From Glycomyces albidus (GTDB taxonomy: Bacteria; Actinomycetota; Actinomycetes; Mycobacteriales; Micromonosporaceae): 64,000 nucleotides of DNA. The stretch lies in assembly GCF_009451885.1 (NCBI RefSeq), contig NZ_WIAO01000021.1:42720-106719 (forward strand), written 5' to 3'. The notes under the pieces were generated by a model that ran no database searches, was not told the DNA's origin, and saw nothing but the letters and a program-made list of their open reading frames with translations. The position numbers and the translations under genes were made by a program. How positions within the stretch are numbered: position 1 is the first letter of the stretch; every line of letters begins with the position of its first letter. Of this stretch, positions 27,338 through 34,793 are shown piece by piece.

Positions 27338-27371
27338 GGTACCGGATGTACCACCATAAAGAGTCCTCTTT
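27338..27371. promoter_or_regulatory. Two palindromes in the XRE/SDR intergenic region
   Basis: GGTAC-CGGAT-GTACC (27338-27352) and AAAGAG-TC-CTCTTT (27358-27371) are both perfect inverted repeats within a 101-base divergent promoter region. One or both are probably operators of the XRE regulator. Confidence 0.5.
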
Positions 27372-27403
27372 GCAGGTGCCGGAATCCGGCGCAGGCTCGT
27401 GGC

Positions 27404-28135
27404 ATGGAACAGAAGACGGCGCTCGTCACGGGCGCGAACAAGGGAATCGGCTACGAGATCGCCAAGGGGCTCGGCGCCAGAGGCGTCAAGGTCCTGGTGG
27501 GGGCCCGCTCACCCGAGCGGGGCGAGGAAGCGGCGGCGAAGCTGCGGGCGGAGGGCGTCGAGGCGGCGTTCCTCCAGCTCGACGTGACCGACGAGGACTC
27601 GATCGCGAAGGCGGCCGCTGCGGTGGACCGACTCGACATCCTGGTGAACAACGCGGCCGTGGCGCTCGCCGACGGCGACTGGAACACAAGCGAACTCACG
27701 GTGGCGACCGCCCGGAAGGTCTTCGAGACCAACGTGATCGGCGTGATCGCAGTGACCAACGCGTTCCTGCCGATCCTCCGGAACTCGCCCGCCCCTCGCA
27801 TCGTGAACGTCTCCAGCGAGGTCGGCTCGCTCGGCTTCATGACCGGCGACCACGAGTTCGCCCAGATGCAGGGCGGCGCCTACGGCGCGTCCAAGTCGGC
27901 CCTCAACATGCTGACGGTCTCCTACTCGAAGGAGTTCAAGGACGGCCCGGTCAAGATCAACGCCATGACCCCCGGCTACACCAAGACCGACCTCAACCAC
28001 AACCAGGGCTGGCGCGACCCGGCGATCTCCGCGAAGGTCGCCATCGACCTCGCCCTGATCGACGACGACGGCCCCAACGGCGGCTTCTTCCAGGAGGGCC
28101 TCGAATACCACGCGGACACCACTGTCCCTTGGTAG
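27404..28135 (+). CDS. Short-chain dehydrogenase/reductase
   Basis: This 243-residue SDR carries the cofactor motif TGANKGIGYEIAKGL (TGxxxGxG), the NNAA structural motif (LVNNAAVA), the catalytic Ser in NVSSEVGS and the Tyr-x3-Lys in YGASK. The Arg after the first strand (GARS) favours NADPH. Substrate unknown; plant carbonyl-reductase-like members of this group reduce small carbonyls. ATG at 27404 is set by the cofactor motif. Divergent from its likely repressor. Confidence 0.95.
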   Translation: MEQKTALVTGANKGIGYEIAKGLGARGVKVLVGARSPERGEEAAAKLRAEGVEAAFLQLDVTDEDSIAKAAAAVDRLDILVNNAAVALADGDWNTSELTVATARKVFETNVIGVIAVTNAFLPILRNSPAPRIVNVSSEVGSLGFMTGDHEFAQMQGGAYGASKSALNMLTVSYSKEFKDGPVKINAMTPGYTKTDLNHNQGWRDPAISAKVAIDLALIDDDGPNGGFFQEGLEYHADTTVPW

Positions 28136-28163
28136 TCGCGGTCCCCTGGTAGACGGCAAGTGG

Positions 28164-28189
28164 AGGGCCCCCGCCGCGGCGGGGGCCCT
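28164..28189. terminator. Bidirectional terminator
   Basis: AGGGCCCCCGC pairs exactly with GCGGGGGCCCT around a CGCG loop, between the SDR gene and the convergent five-gene unit. Confidence 0.8.
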
Positions 28190-28199
28190 TCGCCTGCCG

Positions 28200-28673
28200 T
28201 CAGACCGGTCGCCGACGGAACACGATCAGGATGCCGACGAGCGACCACACGATGAACTCTGTGGAGAAGACCGCGAGCGAGACCGTCAAGCCCAGGAATC
28301 TCCCGGTCCCCATGGCCGCCATGGCTATGGCGAACGACGAGCAGCCCGCCGCAATGGCGATTCCGACCGGTAGCCCGCCCGGCCGGGGAGGGAATGCGCT
28401 GGAACGATCCCCGAACATCGCCTTCGAGATCTTGATGAATGCGATCAGCAGACCCGCCGCGAACAGCAGGCCGGCGATGGTGAACAGCGGCTGCCAAGCC
28501 GAGCCCAGGAAGTACCCCAGGGTCCACACGGCGTAGGCGGCCGAGGTGCCGAGCCCGATCACCACCAGTGACAGGAACTCGGCCCGGATCCTCAGCAGAT
28601 GGTTACTGGAGATTCGTTCGCGGTCGATCCGGGCCGGGTCCTCGTCGAAGAGGCGCTGGTCTTCATCTGTCAC
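28200..28673 (-). CDS. Four-helix membrane protein, unknown function
   Basis: This 157-residue protein starts at GTG (MTDEDQRLFDEDP) with a hydrophilic, acidic N-terminus. Four hydrophobic helices follow, at about residues 31-50, 60-80, 97-118 and 128-149. It is the last gene of a tightly packed minus-strand unit, 16 bases downstream of the second EbfC-like gene, and ends at a strong terminator. I do not recognise a family. The link to the EbfC/type VII-like genes is by position only. Confidence 0.65.
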   Translation of the reverse strand: MTDEDQRLFDEDPARIDRERISSNHLLRIRAEFLSLVVIGLGTSAAYAVWTLGYFLGSAWQPLFTIAGLLFAAGLLIAFIKISKAMFGDRSSAFPPRPGGLPVGIAIAAGCSSFAIAMAAMGTGRFLGLTVSLAVFSTEFIVWSLVGILIVFRRRPV

Positions 28674-28689
28674 GAGGGGTCACGCTCTC

Positions 28690-29076
28690 CTAGCGGACGG
28701 GCCGGCCGGGGCCCTGGCCGTCTCTGGGGAGGTACTGGGACAGGATCGCGTCGACGTCGAGCTTGTCGCCGACGAGGCGGCGGGCCATCTCGGCGGCCTT
28801 GAGGGCGTACTCGTCGCGGGCCCGGCGGATCAGGGCGACCATGGACGGGCCGAGCGACTGGCGGTAGCGCATCGCGGCCTCGTTGACGCCGATCTCGTCG
28901 ACCTTGCCGTTGGCGTCGAGCTTGACGCGGAGGAGGCCGTCATCGGAGAAGACCTCGACGGCGTCGGCGCCGAGCTCGGCGCTGACCTCCTCGTACCGGC
29001 GGAGCGTGGCCTCGGCTTCGCTGCGCATCCGCTCGAACTCGGCCATGATCTGCTCGGGCGTGGGCCTGTCGCTCAT
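28690..29076 (-). CDS. YbaB/EbfC family nucleoid-associated-like protein (second copy)
   Basis: This 128-residue protein has the YbaB/EbfC pattern: an N-terminal helix (PTPEQIMAEFERMRSEAEATLRRY), a small beta sheet (VEVFSDDGLLRVKLDANGKVDEIGV) and C-terminal helices (VALIRRARDEYALKAAEMA). Bacterial EbfC binds DNA as a dimer, but many actinobacterial members sit next to WXG100 or type VII genes, not recR. Its start overlaps the stop of the other EbfC-like gene as ATGA, with GGAGG upstream. DNA binding has not been shown for this subgroup to my knowledge. Confidence 0.85.
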   Translation of the reverse strand: MSDRPTPEQIMAEFERMRSEAEATLRRYEEVSAELGADAVEVFSDDGLLRVKLDANGKVDEIGVNEAAMRYRQSLGPSMVALIRRARDEYALKAAEMARRLVGDKLDVDAILSQYLPRDGQGPGRPVR

Positions 29077-29366
29077 CGCTGCCCCTCCTCGCGCTCGGCG
29101 GCGAACACGTCGGCGAGGGTCCGGCGGATCTGCTCGGACAGCTCGCGGTCGGCCTCGTCGGTGGCGGTCTTGACGGTGGCGGCGGTCAGTTCGCCCAGTT
29201 CGAGCCCGCTGAGCTCGAACGCGTTCATCCGCAGGTCGATGGTCCTGACGTCGCCGCCGGGGCCGGCGACGACGCGCACGGCGCCGTCCTCGGACACCGC
29301 CTCGACCTCGACTTCGGCCGCGAGCCGCTGGGCCTCGGCCAGTTTGCTGTGTATGTCGCCGTGCAT
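29073..29366 (-). CDS. YbaB/EbfC family nucleoid-associated-like protein (first copy)
   Basis: This 97-residue paralogue is smaller than its neighbour. It has a helix (MHGDIHSKLAEAQRLAAEVE), a sheet (VEAVSEDGAVRVVAGPGGDVRTIDL) and C-terminal helices (ELTAATVKTATDEADRELSEQI). ATG at 29366 has AAGGAGAG upstream. The two paralogues are translationally coupled, so a heterodimer is a reasonable inference. It lies 38 bases downstream of a two-TM protein gene in the same unit. Confidence 0.83.
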   Translation of the reverse strand: MHGDIHSKLAEAQRLAAEVEVEAVSEDGAVRVVAGPGGDVRTIDLRMNAFELSGLELGELTAATVKTATDEADRELSEQIRRTLADVFAAEREEGQR

Positions 29367-29404
29367 TGGACGGCTCTCCTTCCTTGACGTGCGGGGGCGC
29401 GGGC

Positions 29405-30577
29405 TCAGTTCCAGTACGCGAGCCGCTTCGCGGGATCGCCCATCCACTCGGGGCGGAACTCCTCGGGTTCGAGGCGCAGCCGCGGGTCCTCGCGGACGAT
29501 GCGGCGGTCGGCGTCGCGGTGGGCGTACAGGTGGGCGTCGGCGCGGACCGCGGCCGCCTCGCCGTCGCGGATCTCGCATTCGAGGCGCTCGCTGGTCCCG
29601 TCGGCCTCGAATTCGAGCGTGTGGACGCCCGGCCGCAGCGGGTACCACCAGTTGCCCCAGGTCGCGGGCAGCTCGAGGCCGTCGATGCGGACGCGCGGCG
29701 GCGCGGCCCGCAGGGCCGCGAGCTCGGGGTCGCGGACGACGACGCCGTCGCCGTCCTTCCACAGGTGCCGGTGGGCCCTGGAGCGCACCAGGAGCGCGCC
29801 GTGGCCGGGCGCGAACGCGGGGAGCGACTCGGGCCGGTCGCCGACGAGCGCGGGCCGGTCGGGCGTGTCGGCGCCGTCCCACGGGTACCGGACCGGTGTC
29901 GACTGCGCGGGCCCCTGGCGTTCGAGGCGCAGCGCCGCGAGGCGGGCGCGTTCGCGCTTGCGCCACGACGCCAGCGGGATCAGCGCCAGGATCAGGACCG
30001 CGAGCACGGCCAGAACGACCCGGCTGCCGGTGGCGTCGAGGCTGAAGGCGTTCACCGCGCCGAGCGGCAGCCCGCAGACCAGGACGACCATGGCCGCCCA
30101 CTCGTACAGGTACACGCGGGACGCCGGCGGCAGCGCGTCGACCGCTTCGGGTCCGAAGCGGACGGTGTGCCGGTCGGCCTCCTCCCACCACACGAGGGTC
30201 GCGGTCGCACCGTCCTCGATGCGGACCACGACCGGGCTGGCGGCGGCGCCGCTCTGCACGTCGACGACGTGCGGCCCCGCCGGGAGCACGACGAAGACGG
30301 TGCCGTCGCCGACCGCGACGGGCGTCTCGTCGACCGCCGCGACCGGCATGGTCGCGGCCGAGTCCAGGACCAGTTCGAGCACGCCGGAACCGGCGGGCGG
30401 GACCGGCCGCGTCAGCGCCGTCTCATGGGGCGAGGGCACCGCCTCGACGGCGGCGTCGCGGTGGAGCAGGGGCTTCGAGCGCAGGGGCCGTCCCAGCAGG
30501 TCCGCGTAGATGCCGCGGCCGCGCCTGTAGGACTCGCCGAGGTTCTTGGGGATGGCCTTGCGGTCGATGCCCTGCAC
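29405..30577 (-). CDS. Two-TM protein with beta-rich flanking domains, unknown function
   Basis: This 390-residue protein starts at GTG 30577 (VQGIDRKAIPKN), whose G is shared with the stop of the upstream gene (TAGTG). An N-terminal beta-rich domain (about residues 60-130) is followed by two transmembrane helices (about 157-175 and 186-204) and a basic turn (SWRKRERARL). A C-terminal beta-rich domain (about 240-350) contains VRIDGLELPATWGNWWYPLRPGVHTLEF. Both flanking domains resemble short beta-sandwich modules, each with a G-x-H-x-V/L-x-V/F strand (LPAGPHVVDV and LRPGVHTLEF). I do not recognise a family. The stop is 38 bases from the first EbfC gene. Confidence 0.72.
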   Translation of the reverse strand: MQGIDRKAIPKNLGESYRRGRGIYADLLGRPLRSKPLLHRDAAVEAVPSPHETALTRPVPPAGSGVLELVLDSAATMPVAAVDETPVAVGDGTVFVVLPAGPHVVDVQSGAAASPVVVRIEDGATATLVWWEEADRHTVRFGPEAVDALPPASRVYLYEWAAMVVLVCGLPLGAVNAFSLDATGSRVVLAVLAVLILALIPLASWRKRERARLAALRLERQGPAQSTPVRYPWDGADTPDRPALVGDRPESLPAFAPGHGALLVRSRAHRHLWKDGDGVVVRDPELAALRAAPPRVRIDGLELPATWGNWWYPLRPGVHTLEFEADGTSERLECEIRDGEAAAVRADAHLYAHRDADRRIVREDPRLRLEPEEFRPEWMGDPAKRLAYWN

Positions 30578-31806
30578 TACTTGCCCCCGGCGACCTTGAT
30601 GTCCTCGGCGGCCTTGATGTCGGCGTCGCGGTAGGCGGCCGCGACCTCGGTGAACCGCGTCGCGTTCCCTTCCAGCGCGGGCGAGATGAGCGCGACGTCG
30701 CCGGCGAGCTCCACGCGCTGCTGGTTGTAGCCCTCGACCCAGCCCTGGCAGGCGAGGCCCCACGTGAAGAAGTCGGTCTCGGTGTCGCTGTTGACCGCCT
30801 GCGACAGCGCGTCGGCGTCGCCCCGGATGCCCTGGAGCTTCTCGGCGACGCCGTCAAACTCGTCGGGGTCGACGCTGGTGTACGTCGCCATGTCCCCGGA
30901 CGGGTTCGAGGAGGCGGGCGTCGGGTTGCCGCGGCCGGGCGCGCCGGTGCTCTGGATGCCGCCGGCCCAGTTGGAGACGATCCCGCCGGCCCACTGCAGC
31001 ATCTCCGCGGAGGACTGCCGGAACGTCGAGCCGAGGATCTCGGTGCCGATGTGCGCGAGCTGCTTGCCGGTGAACTGCGCGAGCGACACCCGCAGGAACA
31101 TGGTCGCGGTGTCGATCGCGGACTTCTGGGTCACCCACATCAGGAACGTCGCGATCGAGCTGCCCGCGGTCACCCACGCGGAGGCGAGCGCGACGAGGCC
31201 GTAGATGATGACCTGCTCGATCAGCGCCGACAGGAGCGCCTTGATGAGCTCGAAGACCGCCTTCGACAGCATCTGGGCCATGCCGATGTGCGACTCGATG
31301 TGCGAGATCGCGGTGGCGATCCCGCCGAGCGCCGCAGCCATCCCGTTGACCTTGTCCTTGGCGGCGTCCGTGGTCGGCGACTGGGAGGTCTGGAGCGAGT
31401 CCTGCCAGGCCGCGTCGATCTCGTCCCGCAGGGCGACGAGGACGTCCTTGAACTGCCGCCACCGCTCCTGGAGGTCCTGCATCTGGTTCGGGTCGCCCGA
31501 GAGCCACGTGAGGAGCTTGTTGGCCGGTTCGAACAGGTTGAGGACGAAGTCGAGGCCGACGTTGACGAGCATCCCGAGCGGGTTCTTGAACGCGGCGAAG
31601 CCTTCGAGGCCCAGGCTGGCGATGTCGGCCATGACGGTCATCGCGGCGTTGCCGGCGGTGACCTCCTCGTCCTCGATGGCCTTGTTGATGACGTCGGCGC
31701 TGTTGAGGAACTGCTTGATACCGGGGACGGACTCTCCGGCCTTCTTCCAGGCACTGTCTTCGCCGGGCTTGTCGTACGTGGTGATGTCGGACGGGTCTTC
31801 CGCCAT
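30577..31806 (-). CDS. Type VII secretion substrate-like protein (WXG100/EspC-like)
   Basis: This 409-residue protein heads the five-gene unit. The middle has long helices and a strongly hydrophobic stretch (about 188-228). The C-terminal 100 residues are helical with spaced Trp (FFTWGLACQGWVEGYNQQ) and end in AYRDAD at 391-396, matching the YxxxD/E signal of type VII substrates. The C-terminal part resembles EspC/DUF2580 proteins, judged from memory. A Pro/Ser/Gly linker (about 288-305) separates the two parts. ATG at 31806 follows GGGAG. No EccC or EccD genes are in the window, so secretion is inference. Confidence 0.6.
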   Translation of the reverse strand: MAEDPSDITTYDKPGEDSAWKKAGESVPGIKQFLNSADVINKAIEDEEVTAGNAAMTVMADIASLGLEGFAAFKNPLGMLVNVGLDFVLNLFEPANKLLTWLSGDPNQMQDLQERWRQFKDVLVALRDEIDAAWQDSLQTSQSPTTDAAKDKVNGMAAALGGIATAISHIESHIGMAQMLSKAVFELIKALLSALIEQVIIYGLVALASAWVTAGSSIATFLMWVTQKSAIDTATMFLRVSLAQFTGKQLAHIGTEILGSTFRQSSAEMLQWAGGIVSNWAGGIQSTGAPGRGNPTPASSNPSGDMATYTSVDPDEFDGVAEKLQGIRGDADALSQAVNSDTETDFFTWGLACQGWVEGYNQQRVELAGDVALISPALEGNATRFTEVAAAYRDADIKAAEDIKVAGGK

Positions 31807-31933
31807 GGATGGGCTCCCGGGAGGTCGGAGGGACTGGTGCGGATTCCGACCATAACGGATTCCGGCAATCCGGGGAAGCGGCGCGCAGGCGAAGCGGGCC
31901 CCGCGCCGGGACGGGGCCACTGCGAGCGGATCG

Positions 31934-32010
31934 TGGTAGGGCAGGCAGGACTTGAACCCGCGACCCAGGGATTATGAGTCCCCTGCTCTAACCAGCTGAG
32001 CTACTGCCCC
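31934..32010 (-). tRNA. tRNA with CAU anticodon (elongator Met or Ile2)
   Basis: A full cloverleaf is read on the minus strand: acceptor GGGGCAG, D-arm TAGCTCAGCTGGTTAGAGC, anticodon loop CTCATAA, T-arm with GGTTCAAGTCC, discriminator A and an encoded CCA. The first acceptor pair is G1-U72. The anticodon (plus-strand 31974-31976) is CAU. The variable and T-arm sequence resembles tRNA-Ile2, which is modified to lysidine by TilS, but elongator Met cannot be excluded. Confidence 0.9.
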
Positions 32011-32340
32011 GAGCGGGCAATATCCTCTCACACCCCGTGTCGGTGCGGTGGCCCGAGGGCCGCGGGCCGCCGGGAACGGTGCGGAGCGGGGTCCCGCGGC
32101 GGGGCGAATCGCCACACGGTGTTCACTGGGGCCGAATCGGTCGGAAACAGGCTCGTGGCACGGCCGCGGGGCTCCTGGCTGCGACGCGATAACATTCGCG
32201 CCACATTTGCAACGGTTCTATAACGACAGGTGCTGTTGTTATACAGGTCTCTTTAAGATCCGACTCACTCCTGCCGTTCTGTGTTTCTCGAACATCGCAC
32301 GCGGCGGGTTCCGACGCCCGAAACCTCCCGAGGGGGCCCA
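32011..32340. other. Upstream region of liv operon
   Basis: No gene is supported in this 330-base gap between the tRNA and livH. The second half is clearly AT-richer than the surroundings and contains the inverted repeat at 32219-32243, plus GCGATAACATTCGC (32187-32200). A TATAAC at 32219-32224 could be a -10. Most likely it is the promoter and operator region of the importer operon. Confidence 0.5.
32219..32243. promoter_or_regulatory. Inverted repeat operator candidate, liv operon
   Basis: TATAACGACAG-GTG-CTGTTGTTATA is an 11-bp inverted repeat with one mismatch and a 3-base centre, about 100 bases upstream of the livH start. It is AT-rich in a GC-rich genome and overlaps a possible -10 (TATAAC). 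Likely a repressor site for amino-acid or nitrogen control; the regulator is unknown. Confidence 0.5.
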
Positions 32341-33738
32341 TTGAGACGAGCATTGATGCTGCTGTCGGCTGCGCTGGCCGGCCTGTTGCTGTGTCTGGGG
32401 GTGAGCAGCAACGCCACCGCGCAGGAAGCGCTCGGCGTCCACGGCACACTCGACGACCAGCAGGACCAGCCCGTGGCCGGCGTGTCGATCACCGTGACCG
32501 ACGCGAACGGCACCGAGATCGCCACCGTCGTGACGGCCGAGGACGGCACCTGGGCCGTCCCGCTCGAGACCGAAGGCGACTACGTCGTCATCCTCGACGA
32601 GTCGACGCTGCCCGAGGGCCTCGTCGTCCGCAACTGCAAACCGCGGCTCGAAGTCCCGATCAGCTCCGACCGGACGGCGCTGTTCCCGCTCGACACGCAG
32701 ACGGACGGCTGCACGCCCGGCGAGAGCCCGACCGGCGACGACTCGCCGACCTCCGACGCGGGCGGCGACCCCGGTGACGAGTCCTCCGAGACCGACGACT
32801 CCGACGCCGCCGACGACGCGGCCGCCGACGAGGTCAGCGAGGTCGAAGGCGAGGGCGGGGCGACCCGGGCCATCAGCCTCCTGGTGTCCGGCCTCCACTT
32901 CGGCCTGATGATCGCCCTCGCGGCGGTCGGCCTGTCGATGGTCTTCGGGACCACCGGCCTCACCAACTTCGCCCACGGCGACCTGGTCACCTTCGGGGGG
33001 ATCATGGCGCTGCTGTTCAACATCACGTTCGGCGTGCCGGTGTGGCTCGCCGCGATCGCCGCGGTGATCCTCGGCGGGGCGTTCGGCTGGGCCCAGGACT
33101 GGGGCCTGTGGGCCCGCCTGCGCCGCAAGGGCATCGGCCTGGTCTCGATGATGATCATCTCGATCGGCGTGGCCATGCTCATCCGCTTCGCGACGCTGTT
33201 CTTCGTCGGCGGCGAGCGCGAGCGCTACGACCAGTACGTGGGCCAGAAGCCGTGGGACTTCGGCTGGCTCGTGATCACGCCGAAGGAGGTCGTGACCGGC
33301 GGCATCGCGCTCGCGGTCTGCATCCTGGTCGGCTGCGCGCTCCTGTTCACCCGGCTCGGGAAGGCCACCCGCGCGGTGGCCGACAACCCGTCGCTCGCGG
33401 CGTCCACCGGCATCGACGTCAACCAGGTGATCCGCCTGGTGTGGACGATCGGCGGCGCGCTCGCGGCGATGTCCGGCGTGTTCCTGTCCATCAGCGACGG
33501 CGTGAAGTTCGACATGGGCCAGCACCTGCTGCTGCTCGTGTTCGCCGCGGTCGTCCTGGGCGGGCTCGGCACGGCGTTCGGCGCGTTCGTCGGCTCGATG
33601 ATCATCGGCGTCTTCGTGCAGATGTCGACCCTCGTGATCGCGCCCGAGCTGAAGTACGTCGGCGCGTTGGTCGTCCTCATCATCATCATGCTCTCCCGGC
33701 CCCAGGGCATCCTGGGCCGCCGCGAGCGAATCGGTTAG
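32341..33738 (+). CDS. livH: Branched-chain amino acid ABC permease LivH with N-terminal extracytoplasmic domain
   Basis: This 465-residue protein is much longer than the usual 290-310 for LivH. Residues 1-29 are a signal sequence (MRRALMLLSAALAGLLLCLG). Residues 31-125 form a beta-sandwich resembling carboxypeptidase-regulatory/CNA-B modules (QPVAGVSITVTDANG, EDGTWAVPLETEGDY). Residues 126-175 are an acidic Ser/Asp/Glu linker. Residues 176-465 are a typical LivH core with GLTNFAHGDLVTFGG and GLGTAFGAFVGSMIIG. TTG 32341 is chosen because GAGGGGG lies just upstream and it starts the signal sequence. It heads the livHMGF operon. Confidence 0.88.
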   Translation: MRRALMLLSAALAGLLLCLGVSSNATAQEALGVHGTLDDQQDQPVAGVSITVTDANGTEIATVVTAEDGTWAVPLETEGDYVVILDESTLPEGLVVRNCKPRLEVPISSDRTALFPLDTQTDGCTPGESPTGDDSPTSDAGGDPGDESSETDDSDAADDAAADEVSEVEGEGGATRAISLLVSGLHFGLMIALAAVGLSMVFGTTGLTNFAHGDLVTFGGIMALLFNITFGVPVWLAAIAAVILGGAFGWAQDWGLWARLRRKGIGLVSMMIISIGVAMLIRFATLFFVGGERERYDQYVGQKPWDFGWLVITPKEVVTGGIALAVCILVGCALLFTRLGKATRAVADNPSLAASTGIDVNQVIRLVWTIGGALAAMSGVFLSISDGVKFDMGQHLLLLVFAAVVLGGLGTAFGAFVGSMIIGVFVQMSTLVIAPELKYVGALVVLIIIMLSRPQGILGRRERIG

Positions 33739-33749
33739 GAGGCCACGCG

Positions 33750-34793
33750 ATGGATTGGCAATTCGTATTCAGCCAGGCGCTCACGCAGGCCATCGGGCCG
33801 ACGATGCTCGTGTACGCCCTCGGCGCGATCGGCCTGAACCTCCAGTTCGGGTACACGGGCCTGCTCAACTTCGGCCAGGCCGCGTTCGCGGCGATGGGCG
33901 CGTACGGCCTGGCGATGGCCGTGGTCGCGTTCGATCTGCCGTTCTGGTGGGGCATCGCGATCGGGCTGGCGGCCGCGGTCGTGATGGCGCTACTGCTGGG
34001 CATCCCGACGCTGCGGCTGCGCGCCGACTACCTCGCGATCGTGACGATCGCGGCGGCGGAGATCGTGCGGCGGCTCGCCCGGGCGACGGTCTGGTCGGAC
34101 ACGACCGGCGGCTCGGACGGCATGCGCGGCTTCTCGGAGCCGTTCTTCGAGATGAACCCGTGGCCCCCGGACGCGACCTGGGAGTTCCTGTTCGTGTCGA
34201 TGGACTCCGGGCGGCTCGTGATCGACTTCGGGATCTTCTCGCTCCAGTACTCGAACCGGGACCTGTGGGTCATGACCGTGGGCTGGGCGCTGGTGCTCTT
34301 CTTCCTCGGGATCATGGCGCTACTGGTGCACAGCCCGTGGGGCCGGGTCCTCAAGGGCATCCGCGAGGACGAGGAGGCCGTGCGCAGCCTCGGCAAGAAC
34401 GTCTTCGCGTACAAGATGCAGGCGCTCGTGTTCGGCGGCATCATCGGCGCGGTGGCGGGCTTCATCTTCGCGCTCAGCCGCGCGAACGTCCAGCCGGACA
34501 CGTTCACCACGGACTTCACGTTCTACTTCTACGTGGTGCTCATCCTCGGCGGGGCGGCCCGGATCTTCGGGCCGGTGCTCGGCGCGGCCCTGTTCTGGTT
34601 CCTGTACAACCTGCTCTCGCAGGGGCTCATCCAGGCGGTGCGCGCCGAGGTCATCCCCCAGGGCATGCTCTCCACGACCCAGATCGGCCCGCTGGTGTTC
34701 TTCCTGCTCGGGCTGGGAATGGTCCTCCTGCTGATCTACCGGCCGCAGGGCCTCATCGGCAACCGGAAGGAGCTGATGCTCGATGTCCGATAA
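33750..34793 (+). CDS. livM: Branched-chain amino acid ABC permease LivM
   Basis: This 347-residue second membrane subunit has 8-9 transmembrane helices. Family hallmarks are GYTGLLNFGQAAFAAMGAY near the N-terminus, LRLRADYLAIVTIAAAEIVR, and the cytoplasmic coupling loop SPWGRVLKGIREDEEAVRSLG. ATG at 33750 has TAGGAGG upstream, which includes the livH stop codon. Its stop overlaps the livG start by 11 bases. The transporter moves branched-chain or other amino acids inward using the LivK lipoprotein. Confidence 0.95.
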   Translation: MDWQFVFSQALTQAIGPTMLVYALGAIGLNLQFGYTGLLNFGQAAFAAMGAYGLAMAVVAFDLPFWWGIAIGLAAAVVMALLLGIPTLRLRADYLAIVTIAAAEIVRRLARATVWSDTTGGSDGMRGFSEPFFEMNPWPPDATWEFLFVSMDSGRLVIDFGIFSLQYSNRDLWVMTVGWALVLFFLGIMALLVHSPWGRVLKGIREDEEAVRSLGKNVFAYKMQALVFGGIIGAVAGFIFALSRANVQPDTFTTDFTFYFYVVLILGGAARIFGPVLGAALFWFLYNLLSQGLIQAVRAEVIPQGMLSTTQIGPLVFFLLGLGMVLLLIYRPQGLIGNRKELMLDVR

